Origin: Candidatus Marisimplicoccus framensis
Lineage (GTDB): Bacteria > Bacteroidota > Bacteroidia > Flavobacteriales > Flavobacteriaceae
Direction of reading: 5' to 3'
NCBI GenBank assembly: GCA_905182065.1
Contig: CAJIZN010000001.1
Location: 868,001 to 932,000, forward strand
DNA length: 64,000 bases
Both the position numbers and the translations under genes were made by a program. Below are positions 8,087 through 20,171 of the stretch, piece after piece (position 1 is the stretch's first letter; every line of letters starts with the position of its first letter). The notes beneath the pieces are model-generated. The model did not search any database and had not been told where the DNA came from. It saw only the letters and a program-made list of their open reading frames with translations.

Positions 8087-10024
8087 TTAGACACTTTTAA
8101 TTTTCCTTAATCTAGCCTTCCAAAATTCAACCTTTTCATTAATTGATTCAATTTTTGATGAGACATTTTTAAATAAAGGATTTTCAATGCTTGAGTTAGA
8201 GAAAAATTCCAAATTGTTTTGAAATTGATTTGACTCATCTTCAAGTTCTGAGATTTTTCTTTTAATAAACATAATTTTTTTATTCATCTCTTCAGAATCT
8301 GCTTTTGACAATTGAAGTTCAAAATCAAAAATTAAATCATTCTTTTCATTTGTTTCTATTTCAAGAGATTTAATAATAGATGATATTTTCTTAAGCAAAT
8401 TATTATTAAGAATTTTTGATGAATTTAAATTAGTTTCTTCAAGTTCATTCCATTCCTGAATTAATAAATTAAATGTGTCTCTTACTTCCTCCGAAGTAGA
8501 TTTCTTTTTAGTAAATTTTATTTTACTAATAAACTTAGATTTTTCATCATAAATTTTTTGTTCATCTATATTTAAATTAATAGCTCCTGACTTTAAAATA
8601 TCATAGTACCTGTTAACAATTGGTTTAAACTCATCCCATAATGAATTAGAAATTTTTCTTGGAAGATAGCCAACTTTTTTCCACTCTTCTTGAATAGCTT
8701 TAAGTCTTCCAGAGCTTTCTGAAATTTTATTTTTTTCAAGTATATTTTTAACTTCTTGGATAAGTCCTTTCTTTAGATCTATACTTTTCTTGAGTTCTTT
8801 CTTTTGATTCTTGTAGAAATCATTCTTATTAGTATTAAAAGCTTTAGTAGCTATTCTAAAGTCATCCCAGCTTTTTTTATTCTTATTTCTGTGAAGGTTT
8901 TTTATATTTTGAAATTCAACTTTTAATTTTTCAAAATCTTTAATTTTGTTTTGCCAATCTGAATGTGTTTTAGCATTAGATGTCGTTAAATCTCTCATCT
9001 TAGCAATCACATTCTGTTTTTTTTCAAAATTCACTTCTTGAACATTTGAAATTTCCTTTTGAAAATCTTGCCTTTTGGAATGAATCTTATGAGAAGCTTT
9101 TTGAAATCTAGACCAAAGTTCATTACTATATTGTCTCGCTACTGGACCTAATTCATTTTTCCATAATCTATGTAGATCATTAAGATCTCTTGAAGCTTTT
9201 ATAATATCATCAACTTTATCTAATTTTTCAGCTCTTTCAATAATCTTTAATTTTTCTTCATAATTATGTTTGTAATCAAGATCTCTAAGATCTCGGTTCA
9301 AGTGAAGAAAGTCGTAGAATTTGCTAACATGATGTCTATATGTTTCCCAAATATTATTTCTATCTGTAATTGGAACTTGACCAACATTATGCCATTCTTC
9401 TTTTAGTAATTTAAATTTTGAATATAATTTATTTGAATTCTCATCAACTACGATTAGATCTTTAATTTTTTGAATTAGTTCCTCTCTTTTATGAAGATTT
9501 TCTTTTTGATTTGAACTTAATTCATTAAAATGTTTTCTCTTTTTATGAGAGTAATTTTTTAAAGTTTGAAAAAATGTAGACTTTAATTCTTTAGATTCTT
9601 CCGAATCTGAATCAGATTTTTTTAATGATAAATTTATTTTTGATTTAAGGTCTTCAATCTCTTTTCTTTTGTGAAACCATTCTTCAGAATTAATGAAATC
9701 TACAAAAGAGTTAACTAAATCAATCAACTTAGTCTTGTTGATCTTAGTCTTTACTTTTTTTATTTCATTTGTTTTCTTAACTGATTTTTCAACATTAGAT
9801 ATTACATTACCATATTGCTTCACCCAGTCCTTATATGCCTTAGTTCTTTTATCCTTTGGCATTTCAGGAATATTTGTAGAATCTGAACTTTGTTCACCAT
9901 ATTTTTCTATCCATTCCTTATAAGCCTTAGTTCTTTTATCCTTTGGCATTTCAGGAATTATATTTTTAACTGGATTTTCAGAATCCGATGAAGACTTTTT
10001 CGATTTTATATTCGAGTCTTTCAT
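8087..10024 (-). CDS. DUF349 domain protein
   Basis: A 645-residue, very lysine-rich, mostly helical protein with repeated DUF349 modules (W-x-x-V/I-G-x-V/L-P motifs such as EEWHNVGQVPITDRN and EEWKKVGYLPRKISN, each followed by a W-x-x-F/Y box). Bacteroidota carry one such protein of about this size; its function is not established. Residues 23-43 and 52-72 form two near-identical N-terminal copies of an IPEMPKDKRTKAYK-x-W-x3-YG motif. It is probably cytoplasmic, as no signal or membrane segment is seen. Confidence 0.85.
   Translation of the reverse strand: MKDSNIKSKKSSSDSENPVKNIIPEMPKDKRTKAYKEWIEKYGEQSSDSTNIPEMPKDKRTKAYKDWVKQYGNVISNVEKSVKKTNEIKKVKTKINKTKLIDLVNSFVDFINSEEWFHKRKEIEDLKSKINLSLKKSDSDSEESKELKSTFFQTLKNYSHKKRKHFNELSSNQKENLHKREELIQKIKDLIVVDENSNKLYSKFKLLKEEWHNVGQVPITDRNNIWETYRHHVSKFYDFLHLNRDLRDLDYKHNYEEKLKIIERAEKLDKVDDIIKASRDLNDLHRLWKNELGPVARQYSNELWSRFQKASHKIHSKRQDFQKEISNVQEVNFEKKQNVIAKMRDLTTSNAKTHSDWQNKIKDFEKLKVEFQNIKNLHRNKNKKSWDDFRIATKAFNTNKNDFYKNQKKELKKSIDLKKGLIQEVKNILEKNKISESSGRLKAIQEEWKKVGYLPRKISNSLWDEFKPIVNRYYDILKSGAINLNIDEQKIYDEKSKFISKIKFTKKKSTSEEVRDTFNLLIQEWNELEETNLNSSKILNNNLLKKISSIIKSLEIETNEKNDLIFDFELQLSKADSEEMNKKIMFIKRKISELEDESNQFQNNLEFFSNSSIENPLFKNVSSKIESINEKVEFWKARLRKIKSV
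9837..9958. repeat. Direct repeat inside the DUF349 gene, 87-base period
   Basis: A 35-base block at 9837-9871 is repeated exactly at 9924-9958. The flanks are also similar, and the two copies encode the IPEMPKDKRTKAYK motif 29 residues apart. The near-identity at DNA level points to a recent internal duplication or ongoing conversion. Confidence 0.85.
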
Positions 10025-10087
10025 TAAGTATATTTGATATTAATTATTTACTAAAATTAACAAAAAAAAATTGCAATCCTATTTGAT

Positions 10088-10828
10088 CTAATCTGTCCAT
10101 ATTTTCCAGGACATTTCAGCTTGTAACCTTAACATTTCGTACCCATTTAAAGTCTTACAACCAATTTCTTTTCCTTTCTTCATAAAAAGTGTTTCAGATG
10201 GATTATAAACTAAATCAAAAAAAATATTTTCCTTATTAATTAATTCAAATGGTAATTTAGGACTTTTATTTACATCAGGATATGTTCCAAGAGGAGTACA
10301 ATTTACTATTAATACTCTTTTGGTAAAATTATATTCATCTAGTTCATTGTAAGATAAGTGTAAATTTGACTTTTGTCTAGAAACGAGATTATAAGGAATA
10401 TTATATTTAATACAGAAGTAAGTAATCGTTTTTGCAGCGCCTCCAGTTCCTAGAATTAAAACACTTTCAACATCATCTATTTTATTTACTTTAAGTGATT
10501 CTGTAAAGCCATATATATCAGTATTATAGCCTATTTTATTTCCATTTTTAAAACAGATAGTATTAACTGCTCCAATTTCTTTAGCCTCATCAGATACTGA
10601 ATCTAAAAAACTTATAATTTTTTCTTTATAGGGAATTGTAACATTTAATCCACATAAATTTTTGGAATTAAAGACTTGATTTAAATCATCAATCGATTGG
10701 ATATCATAATTTTTGTAATCATAGTTTGAATATTTATTATCCGAAGAGAATTTTTCAGAAAAAAATTTTCTAGAAAATGAATATTCAATGTTTTTACCAA
10801 TTAAACCGAATTGCTTTTTATTTTTCAA
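10088..10828 (-). CDS. aroE: Shikimate 5-dehydrogenase
   Basis: Reduces 3-dehydroshikimate to shikimate with NADPH in the chorismate pathway. The 246 residues show GLIGKNIEYSFSRKFF (substrate-binding Ser pair), NVTIPYKEKI with the catalytic lysine, GAVNTI, GYNTDIYGF with the catalytic Asp, the dinucleotide loop ILGTGGAAKTI, and a C-terminal GYEMLRLQAEMSW. The ATG at 10828 overlaps the upstream DUF368 stop by 4 bases. Confidence 0.94.
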   Translation of the reverse strand: MKNKKQFGLIGKNIEYSFSRKFFSEKFSSDNKYSNYDYKNYDIQSIDDLNQVFNSKNLCGLNVTIPYKEKIISFLDSVSDEAKEIGAVNTICFKNGNKIGYNTDIYGFTESLKVNKIDDVESVLILGTGGAAKTITYFCIKYNIPYNLVSRQKSNLHLSYNELDEYNFTKRVLIVNCTPLGTYPDVNKSPKLPFELINKENIFFDLVYNPSETLFMKKGKEIGCKTLNGYEMLRLQAEMSWKIWTD

Positions 10829-11766
10829 TGCTTATTTGCCAACCTTTCTAATAAAACTACAAACAAAATCCCAATTAAGATGAAAAATAAAGTAATCATG
10901 GTTTCTGTAGATGAAATATCTGGAATAAACAAAGAGTTATCCCCATCTATGTTTTTATTTTTCCAAGGCCAAACACCTAAAAGTGATCCCCCTATAAAAC
11001 CTACTATGGTTGACATTGTTATAGTTTTAAATTTTTTAAGTAAAGTGCTTAAAATATTTGATAAAAAGATTAAGCCTGATACAGATCCAAGAGTGAAAAA
11101 AAGTAATACTTTTAGAAGATATAGTCTTTCAGGATCATTAATAAATTCAAAATTAAAGAAAACTATTTCAATTAAAGTGAAATAAAGGGCATTTACAGAA
11201 TCTACCATTATTAAAGTATAGTTTCCCATTAGAAGAAGGAAATAGGATCCTGATAACCCAGGTAATATCATTCCTGATATTGCAATCATCCCAGAGAAGA
11301 AAATAATTAAGTTTGTATTTGCTATCTCAATATTATCTGCAAAACTAATCATTAGACCTATTGAAAGTCCAATCAATAGTCCTACAAAAGACTTTAAATT
11401 TATTTTTTCTAATTGATAATAAATAACATAGAATGATCCTAATATCATTCCAAAAAACATTCCAAATACATTTATTTCATAATCTTGAATTAGTTTATCC
11501 AATACAAGTGATACGCTAAAAAAGCTTGCTATCACTCCCGAGAAAAGAATAACTAAAAACTTTCCGTTTATTTCTTCATAAAATTTTTTAAATCCACGAG
11601 TAAATAAAATTTTGAAAGAATAAAAGTTAATCTTTTTTATAGAATTTATCAGATCCTCGTATATCCCTGTAACAAAAGCTACAGTACCACCTGACACACC
11701 AGGGATTTTATTAACAGCTCCCATAGCCAAACCTTTAAGAAAAAGAAAAAAATACTTATTTAACAT
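10825..11766 (-). CDS. DUF368 membrane protein (PopT-like undecaprenyl-phosphate translocase family)
   Basis: A 313-residue polytopic membrane protein with the DUF368 signature near the N-terminus (KGLAMGAVNKIPGVSGGTVAFVTGIYEDL) and a mirrored SGMILPGLSGSYFLLLMGNY motif in the middle, implying an inverted repeat fold. Members of this family have been shown to return undecaprenyl phosphate across the membrane for cell-wall and envelope synthesis; assigning that role here is by family. About eight hydrophobic segments are visible. Coupled to aroE. Confidence 0.85.
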   Translation of the reverse strand: MLNKYFFLFLKGLAMGAVNKIPGVSGGTVAFVTGIYEDLINSIKKINFYSFKILFTRGFKKFYEEINGKFLVILFSGVIASFFSVSLVLDKLIQDYEINVFGMFFGMILGSFYVIYYQLEKINLKSFVGLLIGLSIGLMISFADNIEIANTNLIIFFSGMIAISGMILPGLSGSYFLLLMGNYTLIMVDSVNALYFTLIEIVFFNFEFINDPERLYLLKVLLFFTLGSVSGLIFLSNILSTLLKKFKTITMSTIVGFIGGSLLGVWPWKNKNIDGDNSLFIPDISSTETMITLFFILIGILFVVLLERLANKH

Positions 11767-11785
11767 CTCTTATTTTAAAACAAAA

Positions 11786-13141
11786 TCAGACAAGTAAGGT
11801 CTTATTTTCATTGAATTCTGGAAAATACTTAATAAGTTTTTCTGGAACTTGACAAGTTTTTTTTCCACTTTGATAAAAATAAATAGCTTCATTTATTTTT
11901 CCATTTTTCAAAAGGCATCCACTAATAATAAAGTCAAGAAATGCTTTATTTGGATAGTGCTTTTTAGCCTTTAAACTAGTCCTTAATAATTCAGACCATT
12001 CTTTATTATCTATTAGGCATTTCAATAAACCTTTCCATATCTTCCAGGATAAGTTCTCCTTAAAGTCTAAAATTTGATTATAAAATTTAATAGCTTCTCT
12101 AGTATCCCCAATCTCTTTGTGGATAATAGCATTTAGTCTAAGTATCTTTATACTGTTGTGATTATTTATAAGAGCCTTTGATGATAGGTATTTAGCTTGT
12201 CTAAAATTATTATTCTTTAGATAGTATTTAATTAGAAATATCCATGCTTTTTCATTTCCTGGTTCTTCTCTTACTGACTTTTTAATAAAGTCTATAAATA
12301 ATTTTTTATTGTTAATTTTTATATAACATTTAGCAATTCTATAATATACAAATGAATTAGGTTCACTTAATTCAATAGAAAGTCTGTAGTTTTCAAGAGC
12401 CTCATTATATCTTTTTACTTTTTCTAAAACTTTTGCTTTCTCTATATATGCTGATACAAATTGATCATCAGATATAATTGCAAAATCAAAAGCTGAAATA
12501 GACTCCTTATATTTTCCTTGTTTATTGTATATTTTTCCAAGCTGATGCCATGCAATCTTAGAATATGGTCTTTTTTCTAAAACAGTACTTAGTTCTTCTA
12601 TTGACTCATCTATCATTCCTATGTTTTCATAACAAAAAATAAGATTATATAAGGATTGATAATCTTCATTATCAGAGTCAAGACATTTTTTGAAAAATGG
12701 AATTGCTGATTCAAAATCTTCTAAAAGAAGAAATTCCATTGCTATCATGTTCCATATCTCTAATTTATCGTCTATAAATGAGAGAGCACTTTTTAAGATT
12801 TCAATTGCCTCTTCACTTAAATTATTTTTTGAATAAATAGTAGCTTTTTGGAGGTATACTTCTCTATTCTCAGGATCTATTTCTTCTACAAAATTTAATA
12901 TTTTATAAGCACCTTCATAATTAGAATTAAAAATTAGTAGTTCAGACTTCAAAAGCATTAAATCAATATTGTTAGGATGCTGCTCTAAACCCATTTTAAT
13001 TGCTTTTTTGGCTAGAGAAAAGTTAGCTTGATCTATAAAATGATGTGTGATATTAATAAAGTCAGAAGAGTCAAAGTAAAAGACAGTATTTGTCTTTAAC
13101 ATTTGTTCAAATTTTAGTACTGAATTATTTAAATTGCTCAA
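11786..13141 (-). CDS. Tetratricopeptide-repeat protein
   Basis: A 451-residue protein built almost entirely of TPR-like helical hairpins (for example AWHQLGKIYNKQGKYKESISAFDFAI, AYIEKAKVLEKVKRYNEALENYRLSI, NAIIHKEIGDTREAIKFYNQIL). There is no signal peptide or membrane helix, so it is likely a cytoplasmic scaffold. The target is unknown. It lies 19 bases upstream of the DUF368 gene on the same strand and may share its transcript. Similar TPR proteins are widespread in Flavobacteriia. Confidence 0.8.
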   Translation of the reverse strand: MSNLNNSVLKFEQMLKTNTVFYFDSSDFINITHHFIDQANFSLAKKAIKMGLEQHPNNIDLMLLKSELLIFNSNYEGAYKILNFVEEIDPENREVYLQKATIYSKNNLSEEAIEILKSALSFIDDKLEIWNMIAMEFLLLEDFESAIPFFKKCLDSDNEDYQSLYNLIFCYENIGMIDESIEELSTVLEKRPYSKIAWHQLGKIYNKQGKYKESISAFDFAIISDDQFVSAYIEKAKVLEKVKRYNEALENYRLSIELSEPNSFVYYRIAKCYIKINNKKLFIDFIKKSVREEPGNEKAWIFLIKYYLKNNNFRQAKYLSSKALINNHNSIKILRLNAIIHKEIGDTREAIKFYNQILDFKENLSWKIWKGLLKCLIDNKEWSELLRTSLKAKKHYPNKAFLDFIISGCLLKNGKINEAIYFYQSGKKTCQVPEKLIKYFPEFNENKTLLV

Positions 13142-13229
13142 GAATAAATTTTATTCTAAAGTAATCATCAGATTAGTCCATTTTAAACTTACCTAAATTT
13201 ATTTTCAACAAAATAGTTAACATGTTAGT

Positions 13230-16114
<2,885 letters not shown>

Positions 16115-16570
16115 TTAACTATTTTTTTTCTTCTTACTCTTAGCGTATAAATATAATGAATGATCCTCAATCTCAATATTAAAAATTTCTTCAATATCAT
16201 TTTTAATTGTTTGAATCCTAGGATCACAAAATTCTTTAACCTCACCTGTATCTGTAATTATTATATGATCATGTTGATTATTAAAATAACATTTTTCATA
16301 TTGAGAAAAAGAATCTCCAAATTGATGCTTTCTTACAAGCCCACTTTCAAGTAAAAGTTCAATTGTATTATAAAGGGTAGCTCTACTGACCCTGTAATTT
16401 TTTTTATTCATTTTTTCATACAATGAATCAATATCAAAATGTCCATCAATAGAATAAATTTCATTAAGTATACTAAACCTTTCTGGTGTTTTTCTGTGAT
16501 TATGATGATTAAGAAAGTTTGTGAAAACATTAATCACTTCATCATTATTTTTTTTCTTTTTTGTAATCAT
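16115..16570 (-). CDS. fur: Fur-family transcriptional repressor
   Basis: A 151-residue metal-responsive repressor. The winged helix (RKTPERFSILNEIYSIDGHFDIDSLYEKM ... RVSRATLYNTIELLLESGLVRKHQFG) is followed by a metal-binding/dimer domain (NQHDHIIITDTGEVKEFCDPRI). The CxxCG zinc pair of proteobacterial Fur is replaced by TDTG, a variant I know from marine Bacteroidota. Whether it senses iron or another metal cannot be told. It lies between relA/spoT and purA on one strand with 3-6 base gaps. Confidence 0.88.
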   Translation of the reverse strand: MITKKKKNNDEVINVFTNFLNHHNHRKTPERFSILNEIYSIDGHFDIDSLYEKMNKKNYRVSRATLYNTIELLLESGLVRKHQFGDSFSQYEKCYFNNQHDHIIITDTGEVKEFCDPRIQTIKNDIEEIFNIEIEDHSLYLYAKSKKKKNS

Positions 16571-16576
16571 TTTTGA

Positions 16577-18778
16577 TTATTTTCTGGATACTTTTTCAAT
16601 TCCATCAATTGACGAGAGTTTTTTTAATAATATCTTTAAAATTACTCTATTTTTTACTTCTACACTTATGAATCCTGAGAATGTTCCATCATTAGTCTCA
16701 AAAGATATTCTATTCATATTTACATTCATAGAATTTGATATTAAAGATGTAATAGTATTTATTAAACCTATATCATCAATTCCACTAATTTGAATTTGTG
16801 CATTAAATTCATGATTTTCAGAATCTATCCAATTTGCAGTAATAATTCTATATGCATAATTAGATCTTAAAGAAATTGAGTTTGGGCAGTCTTTTTTATG
16901 AACTTTTATTCCTTCCTTGACTGATACAAATCCAAAAACTATATCTCCTGGAATAGGATTACAACAATTAGCAATTGAATACTTCAACATCTCCTTTTCT
17001 TTTCCAAATACTAGTTTGTCAAACTTTATCAAATTTGCTGATTCAGAAATTTTATCAATCTTAGTAGTGTTTGATCCAATTTTTCTTTTGAAATAACCTA
17101 AATAGCTATTGTAATCATTTGCAAAACTTTTAATTTGTTTGTTATCTATTGATCCATTACCAATTTTATAGAAGAGATCATTACTTGCATTAATTTGAAA
17201 GAATTTCATCATTTGACCAGAGACTTTATCATCAAGTTTGATTTTTAATTGTCTAAGTTTTCTTTCAAGTATTTCTTTACCATCTAATGATATCCTTTTC
17301 TTCTCATCATTTAGTGATGATTTTATTTTTGATTTTGCCTTCGAAGTTTCTACAAAATTTAACCAGTTTACATTCGGTTTAACATTATCAGATGTAATTA
17401 TTTCAACTTGATCACCACTCTTAAGAGTATGGCTTAAGGGAACTAGTTTACCATTAACCCTTGATCCTCTTGTCTTTATACCTATATCTGTGTGGACTTC
17501 AAATGCAAAATCTAGTGCACTTGATCCACTTTTCAATGACTTTAAGTCACCATTTGGAGTAAATACATATATTTCTTTGGAGTAAAAATTGAGTTTAAAA
17601 TCTTCTACAAAATCAACTGCATGTTCATTATCATGATTTAAGACTTCCTGAAGTCTATTTAACCATAAATCAACTTCATTTTTCTTTAATTCTTTATGTT
17701 TATATCCAAAGTGTGCAGCATATCCTTTCTCAGCGATTTCATTCATTCTCTCAGATCTTATTTGGATTTCCACCCATTTGTTCTTTGGACCTACAACAGT
17801 TAAATGAAGGGCTTCATATCCATTCGTCTTAGGTAATGTTATCCAGTCTCTTAATCTAGTTGGATTAGATGTAAAATGATCTGTAATAATTGAATATATT
17901 TTCCAAGCAATAAACTTTTCATTTTTAGGTGTTGATTTATATATGATTCTAATTGCAAATCGATCATATACCTCATCAAATGAAATGTTTTTGCTCTGAA
18001 TTTTATTATGAATAGAATATATTGACTTATTCCTTCCTATAATTGAATATTTAATTTTTTGATCGTCAAGGTTATTGTTTATTAATTTTTTGAATGAATC
18101 AACATATTTCTCTTGATTTACAAATTCTTTATCAATCTTATTTTTAATAAGATTATATTTTTGAGTCTCTAAAATCCTTAAACTTAGATCCTCAAGCTCA
18201 TTTTTAATATTATATAGACCCACTCTATGAGCTAAGGGTGCATATATATAGAGAGATTCTGATGCCATTTGATCTTGTTTTGCCTTTGAAAGAAAATCAA
18301 TTGTCCTCATGTTATGAAGTCTATCAGCTGTTTTGATTAGAATAACTCTAATATCATTATGAAGAGTAAGCAGCATTTTTCTGTAATTTTCTGCTTGAAC
18401 TGAATAATCTTCATTTTTTTTTAGGGTAGATATTTTTGTTAACCCATCAACTATTCTTGAGATATCTAAACCAACACTTTCATTTAAATCATCTAATGTT
18501 ATTGAAGTATCTTCAACTACATCATGAAGAATAGCAGAAGCAATTGACACATAATCAAGTCCAATATCTTCAGCAACAATTTTAGCTACTTCTATAGGAT
18601 GATAAATATAGGGCTCACCGGACTTTCTCATTTGTCCATCATGTCCATTATAAGCAATTACTAATGACTGATAGATTATCTTTTGCCCTTTTGATGATAT
18701 TTTTTGATAACTGTTATCAATTAAATCATCATAAAGATCAGATATTTTCTTTGGTAATATTTTATTCTCAACTAACAC
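16577..18778 (-). CDS. Bifunctional (p)ppGpp synthetase/hydrolase, RelA/SpoT (Rsh) family
   Basis: Stringent-response enzyme of 733 residues. Domains in order: HD hydrolase (HPIEVAKIVAEDIGL, SIASAILHDVVEDT, DRLHNMRT), synthetase (ISFDEVYDRFAIRIIY, TNGYEALHLTVVGP, EIQIRSERMNEIAEKGYAAH), TGS (~400-460, IYVFTPNGDLKSLKSG), a helical region with a CC motif (SIANCCNPIPGD), and a C-terminal ACT domain. HD residues are intact, so hydrolysis is expected. The start at 18778 is GTG, with no better ATG upstream. It likely heads an operon with fur and purA. Confidence 0.95.
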   Translation of the reverse strand: MLVENKILPKKISDLYDDLIDNSYQKISSKGQKIIYQSLVIAYNGHDGQMRKSGEPYIYHPIEVAKIVAEDIGLDYVSIASAILHDVVEDTSITLDDLNESVGLDISRIVDGLTKISTLKKNEDYSVQAENYRKMLLTLHNDIRVILIKTADRLHNMRTIDFLSKAKQDQMASESLYIYAPLAHRVGLYNIKNELEDLSLRILETQKYNLIKNKIDKEFVNQEKYVDSFKKLINNNLDDQKIKYSIIGRNKSIYSIHNKIQSKNISFDEVYDRFAIRIIYKSTPKNEKFIAWKIYSIITDHFTSNPTRLRDWITLPKTNGYEALHLTVVGPKNKWVEIQIRSERMNEIAEKGYAAHFGYKHKELKKNEVDLWLNRLQEVLNHDNEHAVDFVEDFKLNFYSKEIYVFTPNGDLKSLKSGSSALDFAFEVHTDIGIKTRGSRVNGKLVPLSHTLKSGDQVEIITSDNVKPNVNWLNFVETSKAKSKIKSSLNDEKKRISLDGKEILERKLRQLKIKLDDKVSGQMMKFFQINASNDLFYKIGNGSIDNKQIKSFANDYNSYLGYFKRKIGSNTTKIDKISESANLIKFDKLVFGKEKEMLKYSIANCCNPIPGDIVFGFVSVKEGIKVHKKDCPNSISLRSNYAYRIITANWIDSENHEFNAQIQISGIDDIGLINTITSLISNSMNVNMNRISFETNDGTFSGFISVEVKNRVILKILLKKLSSIDGIEKVSRK

Positions 18779-18836
18779 TTGTAAATTTTGCTTATTTAAA
18801 TTTACAAATAATAATTATGGATTGAAAGTGTTATTA

Positions 18837-20168
18837 TTATTGAGAATCTGAATATTTATTTGAATACCTTCTCCATAATCTGGTTTGATGTGTTTCAAGA
18901 CTTAAATTCCTTCCAGATATAAAAGCATGAGTTACATTATTAGAAATTATGTCAAGAGCATCTCCTTTTGATATAAATAAGGTAGCACTCTTTCCAACCT
19001 CCAATGTTCCAAAATCTTTATCAATCCCTAATATTTTAGCAGGATTATGAGTAATCATAGATAATGCAACCTCTTTATCAATTCCAAAACTTGAGAAACT
19101 ACCAGCATAAAAAGGTAAATTTCTTATGGATACTCTAGCTGATGCAGTTCCAGTAGGGTCAATACTAACTAATATTCCAGCATCTAACATTTTTTTTGCA
19201 ATTGCAAAAGTTTCCATAGGATCTGAATCTACTGACTGAGGAAACCTATATGGCTGTTTTACAACAACAGGAATATTATTTACTTTAATAAAGTTTAACT
19301 GGTTCTTAGATTCTGTAGCACCTACTATTACTATTTTATCAATTCCAAAACTTTTTAGAAATGTTACACCATCTACAATTTCTTTTTCATCGTCTGCATA
19401 AAGATAAACTGTTGTTTCACCATCCAATACAGTTTTCATTGCATTGCTTTTAAGATTCATTGAATTTTCAATATTCATATTAGCTTTTGATTTTTCAAAG
19501 AAATTTTTTAAATCTTTAATCTGTTTACTGTAATTATTATTTGCTTTTAATCCTCGGTCTTCTCCTAACCACCATCTTCCAAATGTATATGGACTTGGCC
19601 AATTCAAATGAATTCCTTGATCATATTTTATTACTGCATCTTCCCAATTCCAAGCATCAAATTGAACTACAGAAGATTTACCAGAAATAATACCACCATT
19701 AGGAGCAATTTGGGCAAGTAGAACTCCATTAGGTCTCATACTTTCAACTGCTTTTGATTCTGCGTTATAAGCTATAATAGATCTAATCTCCGGAAGATAG
19801 GTGCCAGTTTCATCATCATCAACTGAAGCTCTTACAGCATCAACTTCTACAAGACCTAAATTAGTGTTAAGTGCAATAATTCCTGGATAAACATGTGAAT
19901 TTGATGCATCTATGATTGTATCATATTTTTTGTTATTTGAATCTGAAAACATCATAAGTATCTCATTACTCCAAATGCCATCGGTTGAAGCAACCAAATC
20001 AATGACCCCATCAGTAAATCCAATTACACTATTTTTAATAGTCTGACCATTACCAATATGAGCTGTTGACCCATAAATTAATATTGATTTATCCTGAGTA
20101 GGAGCAGGAGTTTGTTGTGAATAAATTAGATTTAAAAATAAAATATTTAATAGTATAATTTTTTTCAT
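18837..20168 (-). CDS. Exported amidohydrolase (imidazolonepropionase-like)
   Basis: A 443-residue periplasmic or surface amidohydrolase-superfamily protein. A signal peptide (residues 1-18, ending IYSQ) is followed by the small beta-sandwich domain (ILIYGSTAHIGNGQTI) and the TIM barrel, closing with NPAKILGIDKDFGTLEVGKSATLFI. The classic H-x-H metal motif after strand 1 is not apparent (HVYPGIIALNTNLG), so catalytic competence is uncertain. It is 3 bases from the larger amidohydrolase; the pair is a recurrent flavobacterial arrangement and may act as a complex (inference). Confidence 0.85.
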   Translation of the reverse strand: MKKIILLNILFLNLIYSQQTPAPTQDKSILIYGSTAHIGNGQTIKNSVIGFTDGVIDLVASTDGIWSNEILMMFSDSNNKKYDTIIDASNSHVYPGIIALNTNLGLVEVDAVRASVDDDETGTYLPEIRSIIAYNAESKAVESMRPNGVLLAQIAPNGGIISGKSSVVQFDAWNWEDAVIKYDQGIHLNWPSPYTFGRWWLGEDRGLKANNNYSKQIKDLKNFFEKSKANMNIENSMNLKSNAMKTVLDGETTVYLYADDEKEIVDGVTFLKSFGIDKIVIVGATESKNQLNFIKVNNIPVVVKQPYRFPQSVDSDPMETFAIAKKMLDAGILVSIDPTGTASARVSIRNLPFYAGSFSSFGIDKEVALSMITHNPAKILGIDKDFGTLEVGKSATLFISKGDALDIISNNVTHAFISGRNLSLETHQTRLWRRYSNKYSDSQ

Positions 20169-20171
20169 AGC

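Noticed and set aside
10811-11185. 124-residue plus-strand frame over the aroE/DUF368 junction
   Set aside because: It mirrors the opposite strand of two well-supported genes and shows no family motif; lysine/threonine-rich composition is typical of an antisense shadow.
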